This document shows, in pieces, positions 1-9,644 of a DNA stretch of 64,000 bases; the first letter of the stretch is position 1; each line of letters begins with the position of its first letter. A program made the position numbers and the translations under genes. The DNA is taken from assembly GCA_003640385.1 (NCBI GenBank), contig RCAB01000021.1, forward strand, positions 248,001 to 312,000. The letters are read 5' to 3'. The notes beneath the pieces are model-generated. The model ran no database searches and was not told the origin of the DNA. It saw nothing but the letters and a program-made list of their open reading frames with translations. The DNA comes from Setaria digitata (taxonomy: Eukaryota; Nematoda; Chromadorea; Rhabditida; Setariidae).

Positions 1-2127
1 GGTACCATCGTCGTAAGAATCATGCAATTTATAGGATAGTATCTATCTTGTACAGTATCGTCTAATTAAACAATTCTCAAACAGCTACTGCGGGCTATGG
101 CAATCAGTCGATACTATTTATAATATTCATTACCTTGATCCGAAAACTTCTTGACAACAGAAGCAGCTGTAGTATAAACTGATCAACTTACTGCGGTGTG
201 AAATTCGTATAGAACTTTGAAAACTTCTGATGATCGTTGCATTGTGTTCATTCGAACAAAACGAGTGCGTTGCAACGCTGAGCATCGCAGTAGAACAGGT
301 TCACGTTTCTCGATGTCCAGTTCTTGCAGTCGCTGCACCGCTTCTCAAATGAATTCGGAAGAATCTGATACATAAAGTGAAGCATCTACCATGTGCCAGT
401 GTTTTTTGTCGCACAGAAGAATTAGAGAGAACCTACTTGACCTATTCATTCATTCACTTTTACAGTGACAGAGTGAAAAGGGTCATAAGATAAGCACAGT
501 AGTGAGCCTGGTTTTGCTTATCCAGTGGAACGAACCTGAGAAAGGATTAGGACCGGAACGCACCGCACACAGCCTACTGATCTGTCCCGATGTCCCCATC
601 AAATCACGATGTATTGCCCCATGCTCAACCAACCGCCGTCTGAGCATTTTCGAGTTTGGAAATAATTGGATTTGAAACCTTTGAACCTACCATAAATGTT
701 GTAAAGTTTCAAAATTAGAATTTTATTTAAAACAAAAATTTGAAATGCCGTGTGTAATGAGGGGTGAAGTGTATACTTGCAGCGTCTTTCAGATGGAGGA
801 ATGAGCAGATATTTAGTAAGAAGGACAGAAGCGACAGATATTAAAAGTGATTATATCGCTATTTGTTACCATTAATTCTAGACCCTAGTGTGATTCTTCC
901 AATATTTATTGTTGTTTCCCATCCATACAACGAATCTAAGAAACCTGACCATTCATTTCTGAAAATGACTTCTGAATGTCTTCTAGACATCTCATGGGAT
1001 TACAAAGGAGCTTAAATTTTCGTTTGTCTACGGCATTCTGGATGTGGTAATGAACGCCACGTCACAAACTTAGCCTCAATCGTCTCCAATCGCACCATGA
1101 AAGTTACTTCACATGAGTCCTTTTATAATTTTGATATTAAATAAAATTAGTCACTGCAAAGTCAAATTACTTCTATTTCCGCTGTTTACTTGGCTGTCTA
1201 GTTCTTCACTTATTGCAAAGACTTTCTGTTACTATGCTTTGCAACTATCACTGGAAAATTTTTATGACTTATTATGCACAACTTCATGATTCATATAAGC
1301 AACTGCAACACGAACATCACTAAAATATTCAACAGCTGAAACAAATCCAAAATTAAATTTCAATTTAGTAGTGGAAAAACAAATAGCAGCCTTAAAGAAA
1401 TGTCAATTCTACCTTACCGAATAAACTCTGCCGTATTCTAACACACAAAATTCTGAATCTCGATCACNCATTCTAACACACAAAACACTGAATCTCGATC
1501 ACTCACCAGTTTTTAAAGACTACCATCCTAATTTTCTTAAAGAAATGAAACTGACATAAATCGCTTCATATTAAGCACCACGAAATTAAAGAAACAAAAC
1601 AATACCATAACAACTTTCAACAATGAACCAATATGAAATAGATGAGGGAATAAGAGCTTAAAACATACGACATGAATTAATCTTTAAACAAAAGTTTAAA
1701 ACGGAAGCGAAACATGAGTTCACCTCACACTGAATGAAAAACTGAAAAAATACACAAAAATAATGCATTTAATTAAAATATCATTAAGAGAAAACACTAA
1801 GTATTACATAGTTGCTAGTGTATGAATGAACTACTGCACGATGAGCAGTGAAAAAAGAAGCAAATTGCTTAAGCATAAAAAATTGACATAAAAATGACTG
1901 AAATTACTAAAACGACCAGGGATCTCTTATAAATCTTACAAAAACAAACACAATATTTCACTGTTGGAAATATAAAAATGACTAGTACAAAATACAAGAT
2001 AGCTTAATCAGTTTCTAACAATTCAAATTCCAGTGTTTATTTTTTTATCTCTAATTCCTACAAAACATCCTTTAGTAGCAACATAAGAATTCACATAAAT
2101 TATTGAGCGAATAATAAACTAATTACT
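1..2127. other. Non-coding flank, no gene recognised
   Basis: AT-rich sequence with frequent stops in all frames. I see no exon with a recognisable product. It lies downstream of the MITD1-like gene, so its right end should hold that gene's 3' UTR. One undetermined base at 1468 sits between two near-identical 33-base copies, which looks like an assembly join. Confidence 0.6.
1435..1502. repeat. 33-bp near-identical direct repeat around a single N
   Basis: Copies at 1435-1467 and 1470-1502 both run from ATTCTAACACACAAAA to AATCTCGATCAC and differ at only two positions. The N at 1468 separates them. This is the pattern left when two overlapping contig ends are joined without merging. Confidence 0.8.
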
Positions 2128-3864
2128 TTACAAACCATCTTTGCGTCGCATCTCTCTTAATATGCACACATTGGTTTCTTGACATCTCCTCAAATTATAA
2201 TCGGTTATTCCAAGAGTAAATGGTTGCTGCTTCTGAAAATAATCTAGCCCCCGACCAATTCGATACGTCCAACCATTGTCAAATCTGAAAAAAAGGGATT
2301 CCAATTCAAGACTGGTTAATTTCCAAAGATAAATAATGATAGAAAGATTTAATATTCATATATGCTCACTAGCTGTCACAAAAGATACTTTAAAAATGTT
2401 TTTATAAAACAAGTTAGAGCAGCACAAGACGTATCATTTGTTGTGGATAAATATGATTGCCACGTGATCAACGCAACCTTTGGAGTTAATGAAAACATTT
2501 CCAAACATGAAGTTTCCATGTTGTCAAGGAGTAAAAGTATGACCTAATTTCTCGATCATGCATCGTACCGCTACATTTCACTTTTAAANGAGTTAATGAA
2601 AACATTTCCAAACATGAAGTTTCCATGTTGTGAAGGAGTAGAAGTATGACCTAATTTCTCGATCATGCATCGTACCGCTACATTTCACTTTTAAAACTAC
2701 ATTCCGCAGCATAAGATCAATCCTCAACTGTCCCAACTGTAGCCAAAGCTCATGCAAAGCAATTTGTTCTGCTTGTGTGCAAAGCACAATTTCATGAAGA
2801 TTTGGTGCCCTCGATACCAATAACTCGCAAAATGCAACCAAATTTGTAATCTGAAGTGGATGGATTTGGATGAATATTTTTTTCTTTAGTGTTAATGGAA
2901 AACCTTTTGATAAATGATGTTACATTGTTAGATATTATTAGGTTTGATTCTGCATCTCTGTTGTCGCTTGTATTGCAAGAGAATCTTTCCTTATTAATTA
3001 AGAACACTATATATATATATATATATAAAGGTATATAAAAATATATATTATATATATATATATAAAGGTATATAAAAATTTCAGAAAAAAAGTAGTTAGA
3101 AGACCAGGAATCGGTTCAAAAAACGGAGGTTCAAGTGGAAATAATTCTTGATCAATATTCAAATAAAAATATGCCGGCACAAACAATCAGTAGTAGAGAG
3201 GACTATCGAACTTCTTATAATATCCGGAAATACCAAACCTGTGCCTTATTTCGTAAATATGGTTCATCGACAATAACAGACTTTAACCGTTCATCTATGC
3301 CATCACCGAAGATTGTATCATAACCAAAACCCGTATTGCCGTCTTCGATTCGAAACTCTTTCACTAACTTTAAATTAAACTGCTTTCGCTCTAGTAAATT
3401 GTCTGATGCTTCAGCTTCAGCAAAAACAGCACCCAAATTAAAACTACCTGAAAGAAGAAATTACTAAATAAGCATAACTATCCAACTTGCAGTTCCCATT
3501 TTCTTTTTTTTTGATTATGAACATTTGCGGCATAAACAGAAATTAATCGTAGAGAAAATATCTCATTCAATAACTACTGATTAATGGAATCTATAATAAA
3601 AAAGTTCCTTCGATAATAAAATGCGAAATTATCAAAATAAACAAATAAATAAACAAATAAAATGCGAAAAAAAAATGCGGAATTTGAAACCCAGATAAAA
3701 AAAAAAAAAAACAACGTACCGATAGGTTGTCGCTTCTTCGTCGCATCATTTTCAGCCTGACCACTACTTCCACAAGATGCTTCGGAGGTACATTCAGATA
3801 TTAGTTCGCCATCTTTGAGGTCTTTAAAAATACTCTTTAGGGAAGAATAAATAACAGAACAATT
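2128..3864 (-). CDS. MITD1: MITD1-like protein, C-terminal part (partial model)
   Basis: MITD1 in animals binds ESCRT-III at the midbody and membranes during abscission, through an N-terminal MIT domain and a phospholipase-D-like C-terminal domain. Exons read on the minus strand: 3864 or 3834 to 3720, 3447-3239, 2850-2651 and 2284-2128 (TAA); phases match at each junction. The C-terminal domain is clear: [16 protein letters not shown], then VDEPYLRN, then the [13 protein letters not shown] stretch and GRGLDYFQK near the end, each matching human MITD1 in order. A helical linker (residues such as [13 protein letters not shown]) precedes it. No convincing MIT domain was found upstream, so the 5' end is missing, divergent or lost. 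An ORF at about 4368-4530 (minus) could be a first exon, but its donor phase does not fit the next exon directly. The 2651-2850 exon has a partial copy at 2483-2588, most likely an assembly artefact. Confidence 0.85.
2483..2695. repeat. 106-bp direct duplication around a single N
   Basis: 2483-2588 and 2590-2695 are copies with about two mismatches, separated by one N at 2589. Each carries the end of the MITD1-like HDREI exon on the minus strand, so one exon end appears twice. Only the right-hand copy continues into the full exon. Best read as unmerged overlapping contig ends. Confidence 0.9.
3005..3077. repeat. TA-rich simple repeat
   Basis: Two tandem units of (TA)n followed by AAAGGTATATAAAAAT lie in the intron between the 2651-2850 and 3239-3447 exons of the MITD1-like gene. 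Confidence 0.85.
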
Positions 3865-4367
3865 CTAATACCAACCAGGTTCTACTTTAGAATCATGATT
3901 AATAACATTAAGGTTTTATTTATCGTGGAACAAATAAACAACTCCTGGGAGGAATGTGGAAGCGGTGCAGCGAACGACGAAGCTAATTAATACTGCGTTT
4001 AAAACTAGGTGCAATATAATAAAGGAAAAAAAAGTTCTGGCATTGTTCGAAATTACTATCAAATCTATTAAATCTCTACTACTAATAACAAATTCTTTGT
4101 AGAACGAGTACTGATGGAAATAAAACTCAGTAAACTCAGTAATGCTACGTCTTCGTAAATTCTGCGGTGATAAGATAACCAACTCATCAAAAAACTTCCC
4201 ACTCATAAAAAGCCTACTCGACACTACCTTTTTTACAAAAAAGAAACATATACATGCTGGAGATTTCCTGATACAAAAGCACGTGTAGTAATATGTCTAA
4301 GTGCTATATACTGAATACAGAATAATGAAAGGCCGGACCTTAAAGTATCCTTTGAGGAAATTATTAC

Positions 4368-4530
4368 AATAATCTAACCACTAATAGACGCTGCAGACTG
4401 TGTTTCACCACCGACAGCATCGACTGTTGGCTTATCACTTCGATAATTCATGAAAACTCTCCAGAAGGGCAATCCACCACCACGATTCCTTTCGTTTGAA
4501 GCATTACAATTTTGAAACAAATAATGCGTC
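4368..4530 (-). CDS. Possible 5' exon upstream of MITD1-like gene
   Basis: An open frame starts MTMETHYLF and ends GGETQSAASIS before a possible donor (AGTG|gttaga, phase 1). The composition looks coding, and it lies on the same strand 0.5 kb upstream of the MITD1-like linker exon. The linker exon needs a phase-0 entry, so either a small exon lies between or this is not part of the gene. No homology recognised. Confidence 0.3.
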
Positions 4531-4858
4531 TCCATGGTCATAGTTTAATTACAGTTACTATTAATTGCAGAATCCTAAAATCTAGACGTAAGCGTCCGTA
4601 TAAAAAAAGTGAAAAAATATTCGAGCCTCTATCCGTTGGCTTAGTCTCTGTCTAAGTTGTGATCTTTCATAGTTCCTCTCCTAAATGCATCAGAACTTCT
4701 CCAAAATATCTAGAACAAGCATAACAATTCTTAAATCTAAGCAAAACAGGCAAGAAACCGACACGACATCACGAAAGAAGACCGCGACGGAGTCAATACT
4801 TCCTCCGTAGATCAGTCTAGGTAGACTGACCTTTCTCGATCCTCCGCCAGCAAGAGCA

Positions 4859-5068
4859 TCACCTTTCCTTTACTGCATACATTAAACCTTCTGCTCCCTG
4901 TCGTCTCTTCCACCGATCACATTCTGACTGCAATCTGCGATAGTTACACACTCTATCAGCATACTCTCTTACCAGTTGTATCACTTCCTGTCCCTTTTCG
5001 CATTTACACACCCTCATTACGCACGTCAAAAAGCCCCGCCTTATCTCACAATTGCCACGCCGACTCAA
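4859..5068 (-). CDS. Unidentified small cysteine-containing ORF
   Basis: A 69-codon ORF on the minus strand between the MITD1-like gene and LAMTOR5. It is rich in Arg, Glu and Cys, with cysteines at residues 7, 16, 21, 23, 41 and 50; the 7/16 and 41/50 pairs each have eight residues between them. Twin CX9C mitochondrial proteins have nine, so this is not that family by rule. It may be an upstream exon of the MITD1-like gene, a small gene, or chance. Confidence 0.2.
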   Translation of the reverse strand: MSRRGNCEIRRGFLTCVMRVCKCEKGQEVIQLVREYADRVCNYRRLQSECDRWKRRQGAEGLMYAVKER

Positions 5069-5245
5069 ATTACGTGCTAGAACCGGTCGTTCGTTTTTAC
5101 ACTTCTGATGTTCTTTTTCGGATTACTCACGTGTTCGTAAGTGGATGGCATATTCATGTTCATATTAGTTGACGTAGTTGACGATTAGTTGACGTTGCAC
5201 TTATTGCTTTTCTTTGGGCAAAGTTTCCGCCAGTCATTTCATATA

Positions 5246-5258
5246 TTTCTCATTTCAG
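5246..5258 (+). promoter_or_regulatory. Likely trans-splice acceptor before LAMTOR5
   Basis: ATTTCTCATTTCAG ends at 5258, 27 bases before the LAMTOR5 ATG. There is no evident coding exon upstream, so in a nematode this is a good candidate for spliced-leader addition. A 5' UTR cis intron is the alternative. Confidence 0.5.
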
Positions 5259-5285
5259 GTTTTTATCGTTGTGTTGCGAATTAGG

Positions 5286-6093
5286 ATGGAGTCACAGCTG
5301 GAAAAGTTAGCAGATGAGATGTGAGGTTTATGAAGTTAAATAACCCACGACATCTCTTCTTCCAATAAATGGTTCCCTAGCTTGGGACTGTTTCGATGTC
5401 ATTCGTGAAGCCTCCATATGAAACAAACTTTGCCCAAAGCTGATTAGTGAATATTGACTTCTTGCAGCACAGTAGTTCTATTACTGAAGACATCTTTCAG
5501 GATGTCTCGAGAACAAGTGAAAGGGATACTTTGCGCCGATGAATCAGGCTTAAATGTGTGCAATCGTGGGACACTAAATAGTACAGCTGGTGATGTAACG
5601 GTTAATTTACTGAAACTTGCTAGTAACTTGGAACCGAATTTGCCTACATCATCCATAGTCATTCAACTTACAGGTTTCTTTATTTTCTCTTCCCATCCTA
5701 ACAAGAACTGTTAAGTTCTGAGAATAGTTTGAGGAGGTGAAGGAAATTCCTTATATTATGTTCGTCGGAATAATTTGATTGTTGAATTTCTTCAAATATT
5801 GACCGATCTGTAAACGAAGTAATGCTAGGCTCAAAGATGCGAATAATATCACTCTAGCGAAGCGTTACAACCTTAAGATACTGCTTCGAGCCTAGCATGC
5901 TCCTCATTCATAAATTTACACTAATGAACAATTATATGTCTTATCGATCACCAACTCATTATTTTGGACGTAATTTTAAGTTAAAAAAAAAAAAGTTGCA
6001 GGTGTCGATGGTAGTGTACTTTCCATAGCAAAAGAAGGAAATTTAACAACGGCAGTTCACTGCTCTGATAGAAGCAGTCATGATTTAGAGTAG
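5286..6093 (+). CDS. LAMTOR5: Ragulator subunit LAMTOR5 (HBXIP)
   Basis: LAMTOR5 is a roadblock-fold subunit of the Ragulator complex, which anchors Rag GTPases on lysosomes and recruits mTORC1. Exons: 5286-5320, 5501-5673, 6002-6093 (TAG), giving 99 aa against about 91 in human. The start MESQLEKLADEM parallels the human N-terminus. The next segment, VKGILCADESGLNVCNRGTL, matches the family signature GxLCxDxxGLNxxxRGTL almost residue for residue, and the C-terminal strand ends in LTTAVH as in TVAVH. Donors and acceptors are standard (AT|gtgagg, tttcag|GATG, ttgcag|GTGT) and phases close. The C-terminal tail of about a dozen residues is longer than in human. Intron 2 contains a 15-bp inverted repeat (5822-5836 / 5884-5898). 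Confidence 0.93.
5822..5898. repeat. Inverted repeat in LAMTOR5 intron 2
   Basis: ATGCTAGGCTC at 5822-5832 is exactly complementary to GAGCCTAGCAT at 5888-5898. The pairing extends to 15 bp with one mismatch, leaving a loop of about 47 bases. The stem is short for a miRNA precursor. Confidence 0.7.
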
Positions 6094-8151
6094 AGTAAAT
6101 TCAGACTCTCCATTGATTGCCGAGGATCAAGGCTTTTTTTCCTTACTGTACCTGTGTAAAGTAAATTGTACGATAACCGGTTAATTAGATCGTCAGATTA
6201 CAGAAATGAGAATGGTTGGGCATTAGCATAGCTGTGAGAGTATAAATTTCAGCAGCGTTGTAAGTTTATAAGATACCACACTTATTTAAACGATTAAATC
6301 CAATCCGAACCACCACTGAGAAATCATTTAACGGGTGAAATAATAATATCGGCAGGATCTACTATCTACCAGCCAATTTCACTATCCCTTTTCAGTTTTC
6401 GGTAGTTTGCTACCTGTCATTTTATTTTGAGAAAATGCTTGATAATGACTCACACAATACTCGAATGATTGTTTGGTCCTCGAAACTTTAGTATTATTGT
6501 ACTCAGAATTCAGTCCAACTTTAATGTACGATGCTTATCGTTCTTCTTAGGTTTATATTTCAATTGACCCCTGATTAGACCCTTACCGTTTTCCGGTAAC
6601 CAATAAGCCATCATAACTACTGAGCTATCGCCAGTCACTTTCATGCCATAGATTTTACGATTTTTTCATTTTATTTACAAATCAGAGTGCACATTCAAAA
6701 CAAATGAAAAAAGACATAACTTTTTGCCGGAAATCTCCAACAACTAAAAAACAACTGGAGAAAAAAAAAGAGGACACCATCGCAATCAAACATTACACGA
6801 AGTAGAAAGAAACATATTGTCAGACCAAACAAGGAAATTTTAGAAGTAGAAGTACATTTTCCGCATATTCCGGAAAGTTTCAAAGTCACATGTACTAAAA
6901 AGAGCGTTTATGTCCTAGACTGCAAAAAGAAGAAAGCATCAGAACAATTCAAAAATAATGATAGTTGTTTGTAAACTTCTTCATATGTCAACAGATCCAG
7001 CGATTTATTCAAACAGGAAATAACAGAGTGGTATTTTTGTGGCTTGTTGAGAGGAAGAACAATTCTTCAAAACTCAATATTTGGAAGTCATTCCATAGTC
7101 CTACCAGTGAAAGAGTTCTTCCACTTTTAAACACAGCGATGTTTGGAACACTCCAGAAATTATTGATTTACAACGCAGAAAGGGTAATCATGAGCAATAA
7201 ATAATCAGGAATAAGCGGGGCTACCATCCAGGGATGGTACATGCAGATAAAACAAACGCTGTTGGACCAGCCATTTCACACTAAGCCATTCGCTCAACAC
7301 AAAGAATCCAGCACCATTAATACTATTTTTATATTGCAGTAACTTATAACTGTCGTCACTATAGTCCGAACCTATAGTGAAAGTGTTTCATTTAGTAACT
7401 AGCGAAGGTCTAGTTCCCACCTACTCCGTTAATATGAAGAATCACAAAATCGACCGAGAAAGAAAAATGATGAGTGCATTATATTAAAAAAAAGTGATCA
7501 GTCAGTTGTTAAAAGATGAAAGCAAAAAGCTCTTCTAGGAAGTATTACTGGGCAAAAAAAAAAAACTAATAGGAATGCTTTCCTTCTCTGTCATTACTTT
7601 GTGCACGACTCTTGCGTCTAGTAAAATGTAAACATCCAACCAACATCAACAAAAATTGTTTCAGTACTAAAACGACCTGATCTCTTTACAGAAACGAAAA
7701 AAGGAGTTTAAACATAAGTGAACATTTTCCTAATTACCGGGTAAACAAGGGATTTAGTAGCTGGTTTCCTGGAACGACCCAACATTCCGGAAGATCCAGA
7801 ACATCATTCCCGAATGAATGGCCGAATAGTTTTGATATTTACCGTCTAAAGGGCATAATTCGACAGAAACGAAACAACAGAAATCGAAGCGGAGAAACGT
7901 TCAACAAGATACCGCCGAATGGCGTATCTCGAAAACTTGATACCACCAGGGACATACTTTAAAAATTACATCATACCTCCATACCGAAAAAAAACCCGAT
8001 TTTCCTTCAACTGTTTAGTTAATGAAAACAAAATGCAATCTTACAGTCAATCACGTCTCGAAAATAAACAAAAACGACTGAAATCCTAAAACCCAACCAA
8101 ATTTTTGTCTAATAAATGATGATGACATACACAACAAAAACAAGAATAAAT

Positions 8152-8270
8152 CACGCACACACATACACACACATAAACACACACACACACACACACGCAC
8201 ACATACATACGCACACACACACACATACACATATTACACACACACACACACACACACACAACACACACAC
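8152..8270. repeat. CA/TG microsatellite
   Basis: About 120 bases of interrupted (CA)n with CATA and CGCA variants. Its apparent minus-strand ORF (VCVCV repeats) is a product of the repeat. Confidence 0.95.
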
Positions 8271-9337
8271 TGACCGCGACACGTTGCATGGATAAAACAA
8301 TGAGACATTTGTTGCATAGACTTTTTTTTTTTTTAATGTGAAATAAAACCATAAGAATTTTCTTCATCCAATGAATTGTTTCAGGAGGAGAAATACAATT
8401 ATATGTACATCAATTTTTTAAACATTTCCAGCATTGCACTTTACCTAAAGAAAATCCATTTCCTATCCAGCTATTCCTAACTATAAGATGAATTGGGCCA
8501 AGAATGTCACGACAAAAGGATAAATTCGGTTCTCAGCTGATCTCTCTATTTCAAACCTTTGCATTTTGCAGTTTAATTTATAACCCTCTAAATTTTTTTA
8601 CAGTACTAGAGGTTCCTATCTGTAATGCATGCCAACAAACTCAAAATGGATTGATTAATTTCTTGAAACTCGTTTTCCACAAATAATGCACCTTAATACC
8701 AATAACAATCACCAAATTAAACTTCCTTTCCCGAAGATTAAACAAAAACGGAGGATGGGATGGAATTGGCACCTGCTGATTGTTGGCCACGGAAGTAAGC
8801 TAGAAAATAACCACTTCCATTAAAATATTTCTTTACAATTCACCTTCTCTTAACTGTAAATTGGAAAACGGATTAAGTCAATAATTAACAATCACCATCA
8901 GATAACTGAAAGAACTGTCAGAAGCATACAAAAATTACAGAAAGCAACAAGAAGGACATCAGGAAGGAGAAAAATGAATCAAAAAATGGAAAAGTAGGAT
9001 TCTATAGATAATCATCAGTTTAAAGACATCGTTTCCTAGTAGCTCCAAGGGCACATGAAACCGATAACTACCAAATTAATTTCTTTTGAAAACAAATACC
9101 CATTTACGTTGCAAAAACTACTAAAAACTTGCTTTCTCTTTCCAAAACTTCTAAAATCACGTGGATTTCAATGAAAAATGACGAATTTTTAAAGCTATTT
9201 GGTAAAAGTTGACAACTCTGTTACAAAAGGAAAATCCTGACTGATTAAGGCGTCTTCTGAATGTTATATATATAATGGCCTTCCATAACATATTTATATT
9301 AAAAACTGACGTGAACATAGAGGAGAAAATCAAAGAT

Positions 9338-9367
9338 TCTTTTTTTTTTTTTTTTTTTTTTTTTTTT
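9338..9367. repeat. Poly-T tract
   Basis: A run of nearly 30 T between the two flanking genes. It has no associated coding signal. Confidence 0.9.
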
Positions 9368-9521
9368 GGAGGCAAACATTTTACGAAACGCACGGACGTA
9401 AAAAGCATATGAAAGTGAAAAAAAGGACAAACAAAATGAAAAGGAAGAAAAACAAAAGAAATTTCTGTAAAATTAGGAAAGAAGAAAAAAGAGGCACTCA
9501 CATTTTAGGTTGCAATATTCC

Positions 9522-9527
9522 TTTATT
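9522..9527 (-). terminator. Polyadenylation signal of the sup-26 gene
   Basis: TTTATT on the plus strand reads AATAAA on the minus strand, about 120 bases past the stop codon of the RNA-binding protein gene. It is the closest canonical signal in the right place. Confidence 0.5.
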
Positions 9528-9644
9528 AATCTTTTTCGTTTTCTTCGTCATCTCTTTGAGCTTTTTTTTCACCCCAATCGTCATAACTACAACAAGTTTG
9601 TCTGAGATACGGCAAAACAAAATTCCTGAAGGCATTCTCTCTGC

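Larger units (their letters stand above)
6094..9521. other. Intergenic region, no gene recognised
   Basis: This holds the 3' end of LAMTOR5 on the left and the 3' flank of the sup-26 gene on the right. Open frames at 6695-6889, 6965-7204 and 8504-8686 are AT-biased, have no family resemblance and lack convincing splice context. It contains a CA microsatellite (8152-8270) and a T tract (9338-9367). Confidence 0.6.

Noticed and set aside
8086..8367. VCVCVC-repeat ORF
   Set aside because: Produced by the CA microsatellite.
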